Translations under genes and position numbers: made by a program
From: Streptomyces albidus (ex Kaewkla and Franco 2022)
Lineage (GTDB): Bacteria; Actinomycetota; Actinomycetes; Streptomycetales; Streptomycetaceae
Length of the DNA: 60,318 nt
Reading direction: 5' to 3'
Assembly: GCF_013870515.1 (NCBI RefSeq)
Contig: NZ_JACBXA010000009.1
Location: 1 to 60,318, forward strand
The notes under the pieces: generated by a model
Databases searched by the model: none
The model's input: the letters and a program-made list of their open reading frames with translations, nothing else
Told to the model about the DNA's origin: nothing
In this document: positions 32,893-41,831 of the stretch, piece after piece
Numbering within the stretch: position 1 is the first letter of the stretch
How the letters are laid out: every line of letters begins with the position of its first letter

Positions 32893-33082
32893 CCGCCCCC
32901 CTCGCCCGAGGGGTCCGAGAGTGCCACAACGGTGAGCAGCCGGTAAACACATCAGTGGGCCCTCAACTCGACCTCCATTGCTGCTACTTGAGCGCCGGTG
33001 TGTGGAGCGGCGGATGCTCGGTGAGAGGCCTGCGAGGTCCGCATGGAGGCACTGGTCGCGGACATGCTCCCCGCGCAGCGAA

Positions 33083-33112
33083 GGGCCGCCCTTCCCGAAG
33101 GAAGAGCGGCCC
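33083..33112 (-). terminator. Stem-loop after the surface-protein gene
   Basis: GGGCCGC pairs with GCGGCCC, and CTTCC with GGAAG inside, around a short loop. It lies about 30 bases beyond the leftward stop at 33140. Confidence 0.65.
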
Positions 33113-33139
33113 CCATGCACTTGAGCCGTATGCCCTGTC

Positions 33140-35491
33140 CTACTGAGCGGCTCCCTGCCTGCGCCGTCGCGTCCACCACACCAGGGTTGCTCCGGCCGCC
33201 GCCAGTGCCGCGGCGACAGAGGCGATCAACCCCACCGGGATGTCGGACCCGGTGTCGGCGAGGTCACCGTGCGGGTCCTTGGCGGGAGGCTTCGGCTTGT
33301 CGCCTCCGCCGGGGGAGGAGGGGTCCGGAGCCGGGCTCGTCGGCCCACCGGTGGGCTTGTCCGTGGGCGTGGGCGTGGGCGTCGGGGTGGGGTCCGGCTC
33401 GTCGCCACCGCCACCGCCGTCGTCCCCGCCACCACCGGTGTCGGTGTTGACGGTGTTGCCGCCCAGCAGCAGCAGGTTCTGCTCACGGTCCTTGGTGTTG
33501 TCGGTGAGGGTCTGGACGCTCGTCCGGGTCTGCTTGGGCAGATGCCGGTGCTCGGCCGAGAAGCGCACCTTGTTCATGTTGCGCTTGGGCTGCTTGGAGA
33601 AGTCCACTCCACCGACGCTGTAGGTGTACGGACCGCCGCCGGCGTCGTGCTCCCAGCTCTCCTCACCGTTCTTCAGCGAGTCCAGATACGCCTGGTAGGG
33701 CTTCTCCCGCGTCCAGTCCTGATTGGGTGCGCGCAGCGGCCAGGCACTCACGTCGTTGCTGTTGATGATCTTGTGATAGTCGGTCGGGTTCTTGGCGTCC
33801 TGCTGCCGGATGAACTCCGCGGCGACGCGGGCGGTGTAGACGCGCCGCAGGTCGGCGTAGCGGGGTGAGGTGTTCACCTGCTTCTCGACCTCGGGCATGA
33901 TCAGCCGGTTCATGCGGCGCTCGGTGGCTTCCTTCTCCGCTTCGTCGAAGTCGCAGAGGTAGGGGTCGCCCGGCATGTTGTCGATCTTCAGGTACTCGGC
34001 CTTGACCGACAGCGGGGTATCCAGGATGTGGATGCCGCCGTTCTCCTCGCGGACGACGGCTTCCTTGGGCTCGATCCAGTTGCGGACCTGGAACCAGCAG
34101 GGCTGGCCCTTGTCGTTGCGGGGCAGCGACTTCCAGTACTGGTCGGCCTCGGGTCGCTTGGTCGGGTTGATCGCGGCGGCGAAGTCCTTCTTCAGCCCCA
34201 GGTCGGCCTCCAGCAGGACCCGGCCGGCATCGGTCTTGCCGAACTGGGAGTCCATGATCTTGTCCGGCTGGTCCGGGTTGAGGTTCACCCAGAACTTCTC
34301 CGGAGTGAGGGCGAGCCAGGTGAAGAACGCGTCAGAGATGAGCTGGGACTTCGCCTTGCCGCCCCATCCGGACTGTCCGGTCGGGTCCTGCTTGGCGGAG
34401 AACCCGTAGTCCAGGCCCTTGCCCTTCTGGGGCTTGCCGACGTACCGCAGTTCCAGGGTGGTGAAGTCGACCCCGCCCGGACCACGCGGAGACAGCCGCT
34501 TGGGGTCGGCCGCGTTCTTCCGGTCCAGGAACTCCTTCATCTCCTTCGGGTTCGGCCGCGACTCACGGATGAGGTCGGAGGCACCGCCACCCGTGGTGCC
34601 GGACTTCCCCGGGGGCTGCATGTTGGTCGACTTGTAGCGCACACCGCCGCTGGGGGCCTTCTCCACCTTGTCGGAACGGTAGTTGTACTCCGTCACCTGG
34701 CGGCCGTTGGTCTGCGCCGTCTTGCGCTGCTCCTCGATGAAGTTGCCGGACCCCTTCGTCTGCGGCTCGGCGAAGACGTACTTCCACGACGTGCCCCGCC
34801 ACTTGGGGTCCTTCGCCCAGGCACGGTCCTTGGGCTTCTGCGTCTCCGTGAGCTCGCCGTTGCCCTTGACCTCGAGGATCTTGCCGGTCTTGGGGTTGTA
34901 GGCGTCGAGCTGACGGCGGTGCTTGATCCCGGTGTCGGGGTCCTCGAAGATCACTTCCTTCTGGCAGATCCAGTCCTTGCTGGTCAGCCCGTGATCCTTG
35001 ATGACCTTCTTCTCGAACGCCTTACCGCGCGGGTCGTTGCCCGAGTTGCGGATGAAGCGGGCGTCGCGCCAGTGGTCCCACCGGGACCAGTTCTTGGAGT
35101 CGTTCTCCTTTGCCCGGATCCACGTCCAGTAGATCCGGTCCGTCGGCTTGGACTTCGGCGGCTTCTTCTCCAGAGCCCCGATCCTGGCTTCCTCGGCAGC
35201 CGACGGGGCCTGGAGCCCGTCCCACTTCTTGCCCTCGTTGACGTACTCGTACGTGTCCCACTGGGACTTGGCCCGTGAGGCGTCACCTTCCGGGAGGTCG
35301 ACGAGGCCCGCTGCGTCCTCGAGCAGCTCGAAGTACTCGAAGCAGGGAAGGCCCGGGTCGAGCGGCTTGGGCTTCGCGGAGGCCTGCATGGTGGCCGGCA
35401 GCCCGCCGAGGGCCATGACGGAGGCGCAGGCCACAGCGATGGCGGCACGGCGCAGCACGGACCAACGCCCTAAGCGCATAGGTCGTTTCAC
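33140..35491 (-). CDS. LAxTG cell-wall-anchored protein with nuclease-like region
   Basis: The product (783 residues from GTG 35491; ATG 35479 also possible) has a signal peptide (RLGRWSVLRRAAIAVACASV) and ends with a Pro/Thr spacer, LADTGSDIPVG, a hydrophobic helix and WTRRRRQ, a sortase signal of the LAxTG type used by Streptomyces class E sortases. In the N-terminal half E160, D196 and E207-x-K209 (RRQLDAYNPKTGKILEVKG) form a PD-(D/E)xK-like array. The rest of the 600-residue body is unrecognised. It would sit on the cell wall facing outward; toxin, DNA-processing or phage-facing roles are conjecture. Confidence 0.75.
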   Translation of the reverse strand: MKRPMRLGRWSVLRRAAIAVACASVMALGGLPATMQASAKPKPLDPGLPCFEYFELLEDAAGLVDLPEGDASRAKSQWDTYEYVNEGKKWDGLQAPSAAEEARIGALEKKPPKSKPTDRIYWTWIRAKENDSKNWSRWDHWRDARFIRNSGNDPRGKAFEKKVIKDHGLTSKDWICQKEVIFEDPDTGIKHRRQLDAYNPKTGKILEVKGNGELTETQKPKDRAWAKDPKWRGTSWKYVFAEPQTKGSGNFIEEQRKTAQTNGRQVTEYNYRSDKVEKAPSGGVRYKSTNMQPPGKSGTTGGGASDLIRESRPNPKEMKEFLDRKNAADPKRLSPRGPGGVDFTTLELRYVGKPQKGKGLDYGFSAKQDPTGQSGWGGKAKSQLISDAFFTWLALTPEKFWVNLNPDQPDKIMDSQFGKTDAGRVLLEADLGLKKDFAAAINPTKRPEADQYWKSLPRNDKGQPCWFQVRNWIEPKEAVVREENGGIHILDTPLSVKAEYLKIDNMPGDPYLCDFDEAEKEATERRMNRLIMPEVEKQVNTSPRYADLRRVYTARVAAEFIRQQDAKNPTDYHKIINSNDVSAWPLRAPNQDWTREKPYQAYLDSLKNGEESWEHDAGGGPYTYSVGGVDFSKQPKRNMNKVRFSAEHRHLPKQTRTSVQTLTDNTKDREQNLLLLGGNTVNTDTGGGGDDGGGGGDEPDPTPTPTPTPTDKPTGGPTSPAPDPSSPGGGDKPKPPAKDPHGDLADTGSDIPVGLIASVAAALAAAGATLVWWTRRRRQGAAQ

Positions 35492-35691
35492 TTGTATCCC
35501 CGTTTGGGGGCCCGGAGGAGCAGAGCTCGCGCGGCGCCAGGGCCCCCCGTGGTCTGTGTCGCCGCAGAGCACAACGACCCTAGGAGTGAAGGCACCGGTA
35601 CGGCAAGGAATTTCAAGTGTCGAAAACGTCAACTCTCCGTGTATGTCGGACAGTTGGAGTGCGGACGACTCGGGCGGCTAGGCTCGGTGGC

Positions 35692-36198
35692 ATGGAGATG
35701 ACCAGCGCGGAGTACGAGGAGCTGCGGGAGCTGGACCGGCTCCGTTCGGACAACCCGGTGCTGAACGCGTGGCTGGAGATTCAGCGAGACGAGTTCCCGA
35801 CGTGGGCCGAACGTCACGGCGGGGGCTGGGACTTCAGCCTCGACTCCCTTGCCCGGGTGGAGGAGCTGGTGCGCTCGACGTACTCCGGTAGCGCTCAGGC
35901 CCAGGAGGAGATCGGTGGCGACTTCCTTCAGACGGCGGCCTGGTATGTCGGCGAGGTCCACAACCGGCACTTCGGGACGGTGTGGCAGTACCACCCCGAT
36001 TCGTTGGAACTGGACCCCGGCGCATGGCCGTTCGTGATCGTTCCGTTCGAGCGGCTGGAGGAGTTTCCCGACGAGGACGGCATCGAGCCGGACGGGCGAC
36101 CGCACTACCGTCCCGTGCGCCGGCTGTGCGGCGTTCTCGACCCGGACAACGGCCATCTGGCGACCGACGTCGACGTCCACACGCCAGAGCACGGTTAG
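35692..36198 (+). CDS. Conserved hypothetical protein, possible immunity-type protein (168 aa)
   Basis: The start at ATG 35692 is followed by MTSAEYEELRELDRL. The protein is soluble, acidic and has SLDSLARVEELVRSTYSG, then FLQTAAWYVGEVHNRHFG and WPFVIVPFERLEEFPDEDG. Small acidic proteins like this are often immunity partners of toxins, and it lies divergent from the surface nuclease-like protein, but no direct evidence links them. It could equally be a SMI1/DUF-type housekeeping protein. The tRNA-Thr-like remnant begins 13 bases after its stop. Confidence 0.65.
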   Translation: MEMTSAEYEELRELDRLRSDNPVLNAWLEIQRDEFPTWAERHGGGWDFSLDSLARVEELVRSTYSGSAQAQEEIGGDFLQTAAWYVGEVHNRHFGTVWQYHPDSLELDPGAWPFVIVPFERLEEFPDEDGIEPDGRPHYRPVRRLCGVLDPDNGHLATDVDVHTPEHG

Positions 36199-36210
36199 TG
36201 TGCAAGCGGG

Positions 36211-36289
36211 AGGTCAGCAACCCCTGCGACCTTCGTCAACGTGCTTGCGGGCCGCGGGTCGTCGGTTCGGATCCGGCAGGCGGCTGCCG
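36211..36289 (+). other. Diverged second copy of the tRNA-Thr-like attachment sequence
   Basis: The 79 bases align without gaps to 18900-18978 with about 61 matches, including stretches outside the tRNA part (AGGTCAGC, CCCC-GCGAC). The T-arm GTCGG-TTCGGAT-CCGGC and acceptor AGGCGGC are kept, while the anticodon stem is lost. It is probably a relic of another integration at the same tRNA family. Confidence 0.6.
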
Positions 36290-36502
36290 GAATCAGGCGG
36301 GCGGTGGGGTCCTGTGGGAGTCGATCGCCCGGCGTCCAGAAAGCGATCGGTCGGGGAACGCCGAGGCCCCGGTGCCGACTTGGTCCTCTCCATCCGGAGG
36401 GAGACGTTCAGGAAGGGCGTTCAGCAACCTCGTGGTTATCCGTGCCGACCGCTAACGTGAGCGCCACCAGCGCTCAACAGCCGTGACACCGGAGGCCGCC
36501 CC

Positions 36503-36820
36503 GTGTTGCTCCAGCTTCTGATCATCTGCGCGTGGGTGGTCTACCTCGTCGGTTTCGTCCTGCTGCTGGCCGTGCTCGACAACTTCCGCAGCAGAAGGAC
36601 CTTGCTCCGCCTCGTGCTGTGCACGCTCAGTCTGATAGCCAGCGGCGTCATGCTCAGGGTGGCCGGGAACGCCGAAGTGCCGGACACCTACGCCGACACC
36701 GCCCTGACCCGGGCGCTCGACTCCGCTGCACACTGGCTGTCGTACGTACTTGTCGTCACCGGCGTCGCCGTGTTCGTCACGGCCGGAGTCCGGAGGCTGC
36801 CTGCCTTCCGCTCCCGGTGA
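36503..36820 (+). CDS. Small membrane protein (105 aa)
   Basis: The GTG at 36503 has GGAGG seven bases upstream. Three membrane helices are visible, at about 3-24, 33-50 and 76-96. The region between the last two is short and acidic (NAEVPDTYADT). There is no recognised family. It is monocistronic and convergent with the cupin/MFS operon, sharing the terminator at 37006-37032. Confidence 0.7.
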   Translation: MLLQLLIICAWVVYLVGFVLLLAVLDNFRSRRTLLRLVLCTLSLIASGVMLRVAGNAEVPDTYADTALTRALDSAAHWLSYVLVVTGVAVFVTAGVRRLPAFRSR

Positions 36821-37005
36821 GCGTGGCAGCGCCCGAGGCCGACAGCGCTGCTTCGCGAGCGGTGCGACCGTCGGCATCGGATGAGGCCTGACTCCTTCTC
36901 GTCCGGCCCGGTGCCGGGCCGCCACATCCGAGTAAGTGAGCCTGTCGCACCCATGACTTCCGGACCCGTGCGCTGCGGCAACCCATGAGGACCGGCGAGC
37001 CTCGG

Positions 37006-37032
37006 TGACCCGGCAGCGGTCCCGCCGGGTCA
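37006..37032. terminator. 9-bp stem-loop between convergent genes
   Basis: TGACCCGGC pairs with GCCGGGTCA around a 9-base loop. The leftward cupin gene stops at 37039 and the rightward small membrane gene stops at 36820, so it can serve both. Confidence 0.65.
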
Positions 37033-37038
37033 TTTCGA

Positions 37039-37452
37039 TCAGGTGGTGCCGGCACGCTTTTCGAGGCGGGTGCCTTGGCGCAGGGTGACGGACATGAGGT
37101 CGCTGGGGCCCTCCAGTTCCAGGCGGTGCCAGCGCCCGCGGGGGACGATCACCGCGGTGCCCGCTGTCAGCCGCACCAACTCATCGGCGGCCTCTGCGTT
37201 TTCGGCGTCCTCGCCCTCCACCGGGCGGAGGTAGAGGCGCACGCCACCGGTGAGGCAGCACACCGCCTCCTCGGCGTGCGGATGCATCTCCCAGTGGTCG
37301 GCGTGGACATCGGCGTCGGTCTCCACGTGGAAGACCCCGATCTGCCAGGCGCCCGATGCGCTGCCGGTCATCTGCCGTTCGTCGGCTCGTACTTCACCGT
37401 CTTGGTGGAAGTGCAGTGCCGAGGCGAACAGGTCGACCTGAGTGGGTGTCAT
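37039..37452 (-). CDS. Cupin-domain protein (137 aa)
   Basis: The protein has a single cupin barrel. Motif 1 is HADHWEMHPHAEEAVCCLTGG, with three His and a Glu in the G(X)5HXH(X)3-4E pattern; motif 2 is GTAVIVPRGRWHRLE. A metal-dependent enzyme or a sensor for a metabolite is likely. Its ATG overlaps the stop of the MFS gene (ATGA), so it is co-translated with the efflux pump and controlled with it by TetR. Confidence 0.85.
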   Translation of the reverse strand: MTPTQVDLFASALHFHQDGEVRADERQMTGSASGAWQIGVFHVETDADVHADHWEMHPHAEEAVCCLTGGVRLYLRPVEGEDAENAEAADELVRLTAGTAVIVPRGRWHRLELEGPSDLMSVTLRQGTRLEKRAGTT

Positions 37453-38909
37453 GACGGTGTTCCTTCCAGGCGGTTCTCTGCGGATGCGGATGCGGATGCG
37501 GGGGACGGCGTGGCGGTGTCGGCCGTCCGTCCGCGCGGCAGCACGCAGACCGCCATGACTGCCGCGAGCAGGAAGAGGGAGGCGGTGAGAGATAGGCCCA
37601 ACGCGTAGCCCTCGTTCAGGGATGCGGCATCGGTGGCCGTACCGGTGCGGTGCGCGGAGATGGTGGCCAGAGTGGCCAGGCCGATGCAGCCGCCCAGTTG
37701 GCGGGAGCTGTTCAGCAGGCCGGAGGCCATGCCGGCCTCGCCGCGTGCGACGCCCGTGGTCCCGACGGCGATGACCGGGGCCAGGACCAGGCCGAGGCCG
37801 ACGCTGGTGACGGCGGACGGGCCGAGCACGTCGGTGACGAAGCCGCCGTCGGGGCTGATGAAGGCGAACCAGGCCAGTCCCGCGGTGGCCAGCAGGGCGC
37901 CGGGAATCAGGGAGGCACGGGGGCCGCGGCTCGCGGTGACGCGGGTCGCGACGGCGGTGCCCGCGACCAAGCCCACCGAGACGGGCAGGAATGCGGCACC
38001 GGTCGCTGCGGCGCCCATGCCCAGGACCTGCTGCATGTACAGGGACACGAAGTAGAACGCGGTGAACTGCCCGGCCGCGGCCAGGAACACCAGCGCGTTC
38101 GCGCCGGCCACCCAGCGGCTGCGCAGCATGCCGAGCCGGAGCAGTGGTGCTCCGGCCCTCGATTCGACGAGTACGAAGGCGGTCAGCAGCACGGCCGCGG
38201 CGGCGAGGGTCCCGTAGGTGGCCGCTGTGTCCCAGCCGAGAACGTCGGTGCGGACGACGCCGAAGACCAGCAGCCCGACTCCGCCTGTCGCCAGGACGGC
38301 ACCCGGCGCGTCCAACCGCTCGCGCCGGGCGGGCCGTTCCCCGGCGGGCACCCCCGCGTACACCAGCGCGAGCGCGGCCGCCACGACGGGCAGGTTGATC
38401 AGCATCACCCACCGCCAGCCTGCGTACTCGGTCAGCAGCCCGCCCGCCAGGACGCCCAGCGCTCCGCCCGCAGCGTTCACCGCACTCCACACCCCGAGAG
38501 CGCGCACCCGCCGGGGGCCTTCGCCGAACGTGGTGGTGAGCAGCGACAGTGCGGCAGGGGCGGCCGCGGCGGCGCCCAGGCCCTGTCCGGCCCGGGCGGC
38601 GATCAACTGCCAGGGCGCCTGGGCGAGTCCGCCGGCCAGTGAGCACAGCCCGAAGACGGCAAGCCCCAGGACGATCAGCCGACGCCTGCCGTACAGGTCG
38701 CAGGCGCGGCCGCCCAGTAGCAGGAATCCGCCGAACGTGAGCGCGTAGACATGCACGACCCAGGACAGGTCGAGCGGTGCGAACCCCAGGGCGGCGCGGA
38801 CGGCGGGCAGTGCGACGTTGACAACCGACATGTCCAGGGCGAGGACGAACTGGGTGACGGCAGCTGCCGCCAGTACGACGGCAGGTCTCTCTCTCAAGTT
38901 TTTATACAC
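37449..38909 (-). CDS. MFS drug transporter, 14-helix DHA2 type
   Basis: The 486-residue protein starts with hydrophobic AVTQFVLALDMSVVNVALPAV, where LDxxVVNVALP is the DHA2 motif D1, then GGRACDLYGRRRL (motif A) and RAGQGLGAAAAAPAALSLL (motif B/C). It exports small toxic molecules with proton antiport. The start is uncertain: GTG 38909 lies inside the likely TetR operator, so the mRNA could be leaderless; TTG 38897 is an alternative. It is divergent from the TetR gene and coupled to the cupin gene. Confidence 0.9.
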   Translation of the reverse strand: MYKNLRERPAVVLAAAAVTQFVLALDMSVVNVALPAVRAALGFAPLDLSWVVHVYALTFGGFLLLGGRACDLYGRRRLIVLGLAVFGLCSLAGGLAQAPWQLIAARAGQGLGAAAAAPAALSLLTTTFGEGPRRVRALGVWSAVNAAGGALGVLAGGLLTEYAGWRWVMLINLPVVAAALALVYAGVPAGERPARRERLDAPGAVLATGGVGLLVFGVVRTDVLGWDTAATYGTLAAAAVLLTAFVLVESRAGAPLLRLGMLRSRWVAGANALVFLAAAGQFTAFYFVSLYMQQVLGMGAAATGAAFLPVSVGLVAGTAVATRVTASRGPRASLIPGALLATAGLAWFAFISPDGGFVTDVLGPSAVTSVGLGLVLAPVIAVGTTGVARGEAGMASGLLNSSRQLGGCIGLATLATISAHRTGTATDAASLNEGYALGLSLTASLFLLAAVMAVCVLPRGRTADTATPSPASASASAENRLEGTPS

Positions 38910-38919
38910 GTAAGAAAAA
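38899..38919. promoter_or_regulatory. AT-rich imperfect palindrome, candidate TetR operator
   Basis: TTTTTATAC-A-C-GTAAGAAAAA is an AT island in GC-rich DNA between the divergent MFS and TetR genes. Outer T5/A5 and inner TAC/GTA are symmetric. It covers the proposed MFS start codon, so binding would block both initiation of transcription and the RBS. Confidence 0.5.
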
Positions 38920-38966
38920 TAGCCCCGGAGGGCCGTCGCTGTCGACCGCTGAGGGATGATGACGGC

Positions 38967-39635
38967 ATGCCGCAACCGTCCGTACCGCGCAAGACCCTGG
39001 GCCGACCGCCCCGAATCTCCCGGGAGCAGGTGGTCGCAACGGCCCGCCGGATCGTGGCCGAGGACGGCGTGGACCGGCTGACCATGCGGCGGCTGGCCGC
39101 GGCGATCGGCAGCACGCCGATGGCGCTCTACCACCACGTGCGCAACAAGGAGGAACTGCTCGTCCTGCTGTTGGACGACTACGCCGCACGGACGCTGCGC
39201 CGGCCCGAACTGCCCGCCGACCCCCGCGAACGGATCGTCGTCTCAGCCTCCGCGATCCATGAGGCGCTGGCCGACTGCCCCTGGATCGTGGAGGTGCTGA
39301 CCGCCGACGACCTGATGTCCACGTCCGCGCTGTGGTTCGTGGAGCAGATCGTCGACGGCCTGACCGAGTGCGGGCTGACTCCGGAGAGGGCCGTGCACGG
39401 CTACCGCGCGATCTGGTACTACACCGCCGGAGAGATGGTGGTCCGGGCAGCGGCGGCCCGGCGGCGTACGGACGACGACCGTGCGACGTACAGGGAGCGG
39501 GTGTTCACCGAGATCGATCCGGACGAGCTTCCCCGCCTGGCACAAGTCGCCGACCGCTGGGCCTCGTTGACCGTGGACGACACCTACCTTGACGGCCTCC
39601 GGGCCCTCGTGGACGGCCTCCTCGCCACCCGCTGA
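38967..39635 (+). CDS. TetR-family repressor (TetR/TcmR type with C-terminal TetR_C domain)
   Basis: The 222-residue protein has its HTH at about residues 20-60: ISREQVVATARRIVAEDGVDRLTMRRLAAAIGSTPMALYHHV, read as separate helices. The C-terminal ligand domain has WIVEVLTADDLMSTSALWFVEQIVDGL. The ATG at 38967 is preceded by GAGGGATGATG. It is divergent from the MFS/cupin operon and is likely its ligand-released repressor. A stem-loop terminator follows at 39695. Confidence 0.92.
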   Translation: MPQPSVPRKTLGRPPRISREQVVATARRIVAEDGVDRLTMRRLAAAIGSTPMALYHHVRNKEELLVLLLDDYAARTLRRPELPADPRERIVVSASAIHEALADCPWIVEVLTADDLMSTSALWFVEQIVDGLTECGLTPERAVHGYRAIWYYTAGEMVVRAAAARRRTDDDRATYRERVFTEIDPDELPRLAQVADRWASLTVDDTYLDGLRALVDGLLATR

Positions 39636-39694
39636 GCTCCCGCACGCGCGCAGGCGAACGCATCGATGCTGCCTGCATCCCCCGGCAACACACC

Positions 39695-39726
39695 GGTCCC
39701 GCCTCCTCTGTCGAGGAGACGGGACC
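39695..39726 (+). terminator. Stem-loop after the TetR gene
   Basis: GGTCCCG-C-CTCCT pairs with AGGAG-A-CGGGACC around a 6-base loop. It lies 60 bases after the TetR stop. Confidence 0.7.
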
Positions 39727-39873
39727 GATGGGACCCGGTCCGGTGCACCGGCTCTCGCAGGGCTCGCCGCTCACGTCCAGGGTGCGCGGCCTGAAGCAAC
39801 GCCGTGGGGGAGGTGGGGAGTTCGGTGTCGCCGCGAAGCTCCCCCTTCCCGTTCGGGGTCAGTTGGTGGTTGC

Positions 39874-40917
39874 TCAGTCGCGCTCCGGCGCCTCCTCCTT
39901 GACCTTCGGACGGCTTCCCGCAGCACCGGCCGGAACGACCGGGGACCGCGGAGAGCGGCGTACGCGCTGCGGCAACCGGTCACGTACGAGCCGCCAGACC
40001 ACCAGCAGCAGCGCCAGAGCGGCCAGGAAGGGCAGCGCGGCTCCGATGACCACCGCGACCCAGCGCATCGTCGTGACGAACGCCTCCCAGCCGCCGTCCA
40101 GCGCGTCCGTGAACCCCGTCTCCTCGTCCTTCTTCTCCTCCACCTCGGTCTCCGAGAGCACGAGCGTGATCGTGGCCAGGCTCGTACGGTCCTTCAGCGA
40201 CGCCTGCCGCGCCTGAAGTGCCTCCAGCTCTGCTTGACGGGTGCTCAGCTCGCCCTCCAGCGAGACGACGTCGGAGAGCTCCGTGGCCTTGTCCATCAGG
40301 TCCCGCACGCGTTTGACGCTTGCCTTCTGGGAGTCGATCCGGCTCTCGACGTCCACCACCTGGTCGGTGACGTCGTCGGCCGACACCTTCCGTTCGATGA
40401 GTTTTCCGCTGCCCGACAGCTCCTTCAGGACGTCCGCGTACTCCTCCTGCGGCACCCGGAGCACCAGGTGCGACCGCTCGTGGCCATAGCCGTCGCGGTC
40501 GGTGGTCTCGTCCCCGACGTAGCCGCCGGCGGTCTCCACCACGGTCCGGGTGTCGTCGAGGGCGGACGACACGTCCTTGACCCGGACGGTGAGCCTGGCC
40601 TTGCGGACGACGTTCTCCGATGCGATCTTCGGCGGCTTCTGCCCAGCCGAACTGTCCTGGCCGCCGGGGCGGTTGTCGGCTGTCGATCCCTGGGCGGGGT
40701 CGGCCGTCTCGGCGGCTCCGGCGTCGCCGTTCGACGGTGCCTCGGTCGCGTACTGACGCTCGTCCGCGGCGCTCCCGGAGTCCCCGCTGGAGCCGCTGCA
40801 GCCCCCGACGGCCAGCGCCGCGGCGAGCACCCCTGCTGCGAGCAGCGCGACCGAACGGCGTGGATGCCGGCCGAGGCTGCGGCGGTTTCGCGTCGTGGGC
40901 GGTGCTGGATCGTTCAT
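39874..40917 (-). CDS. DUF4349 lipoprotein
   Basis: The 347-residue protein has a lipoprotein signal peptide ending in the lipobox LAVGGC (Cys about residue 40) and a low-complexity acidic linker. The DUF4349 core follows: a domain from RKARLTVRVKDVSSALDDTR, a long coiled coil (VDVESRIDSQKASVKRVRDL to RQASLKDRTS), and a C-terminal membrane helix (ALPFLAALALLLVVWRL). It is therefore anchored at both ends across or along the membrane. Function of the family is unknown. It is monocistronic, and nothing else is visible in the 294 bases after its start. Confidence 0.88.
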   Translation of the reverse strand: MNDPAPPTTRNRRSLGRHPRRSVALLAAGVLAAALAVGGCSGSSGDSGSAADERQYATEAPSNGDAGAAETADPAQGSTADNRPGGQDSSAGQKPPKIASENVVRKARLTVRVKDVSSALDDTRTVVETAGGYVGDETTDRDGYGHERSHLVLRVPQEEYADVLKELSGSGKLIERKVSADDVTDQVVDVESRIDSQKASVKRVRDLMDKATELSDVVSLEGELSTRQAELEALQARQASLKDRTSLATITLVLSETEVEEKKDEETGFTDALDGGWEAFVTTMRWVAVVIGAALPFLAALALLLVVWRLVRDRLPQRVRRSPRSPVVPAGAAGSRPKVKEEAPERD

Positions 40918-41211
40918 GAGGCTCCCCCTGTGGCAGTGCTGGTTGTCGCTGTTGCCGGTTGGACGGGTGGAGCTGTGCCGGGGTTGCTGGATGCCTGTCG
41001 CGATGCCGTCACGGTCGGGACTCGATCAGGGCCCGGTCTGCGGCTCCGTACAACCCCGAGGTCAGCGGGGCTCGCTTGTCACCGGGGACGGGGAACGGGC
41101 GCCCGCGTCACGGGGGAGAGCGCGAGGGAGAGAAGGCCTGTCACGCTCTGGGGGCGTCGAACCGGCGCGGTAGATCTTGTGGCCACGGCGAAGGACCGGT
41201 GAACTGAATCG

Positions 41212-41716
41212 ATGGGCCTCTTCGACAAGTTGAACGGCACGAAGCGACCCGGCAGCGGCGTCGCGCCCGGGCTCAGCGGAGGAGGTCCGGGCTGCGCTTC
41301 TTGGTCTGAACAGTCCGGACGTCCCCTACGTCGTGCGGGACGGAGCCGAGGAGGGTGCCGACCTGGTGGCCGAATGGCGGCTGACGGAGCCGGCCTGGCG
41401 GACCTTCTTCGCCAGCACTCAACTCGGTCGCCGCATCCGGATCCGGATGCGCATCATGCCGGGGGACCACGAGATCCGTGCTCTGGACGAGCAGTGGAAG
41501 ATCAAGTGGGTCGGGGGAGTGCCGGTATCGCAGGAGTACGGACGCGGGCCGGTGAAGACGGTCTCCAAGGAATGGACGCTGGGACGGGGCGCCGAGGGCG
41601 GTCTCGAGGTGACCGAGACGTTCAGCTTCGACAGTTCGGACCTGAAGGACCCGCTGCGGAACACGGTTCTCACGGCGGGGTGGACCTGGCGAGGAGTGGT
41701 GTTCGGGAGGCTGTGA
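41212..41716 (+). pseudogene. Conserved Streptomyces protein, frameshifted near the N-terminus
   Basis: The start MGLFDKLNGTKRPGSGVAP is in one frame and the rest, GSAEEVRAALLGLNSPDVPY to FSSDL and GWTWRGVVFGRL, in another. One extra G in the run CCCGGG (41266-41271) explains the change: skipping it restores GVAPGSAEEVR. I recall intact Streptomyces proteins with the same start and end, of about 165 residues, of unknown function. Either the gene is a recent pseudogene or this is a homopolymer sequencing error. A shorter protein starting at GTG 41333 (127 residues) could still be made. Confidence 0.75.
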
Positions 41717-41831
41717 GCCGACCGGCCGGACGGCAGGCGCCTCCCGCTGCCGCCCGTCGGGACATTCTCGTCGGGCTCTCGCGGTGGTCGGCTGCGAAGA
41801 CGGCGGGAGCTGCTCCGTTCGGGGAGGGGCG

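Noticed and set aside
37650..38642. Long plus-strand frame opposite the MFS gene
   Set aside because: Gly/Gln/Arg-rich shadow; the minus strand shows 14 helices and the DHA2 motifs.
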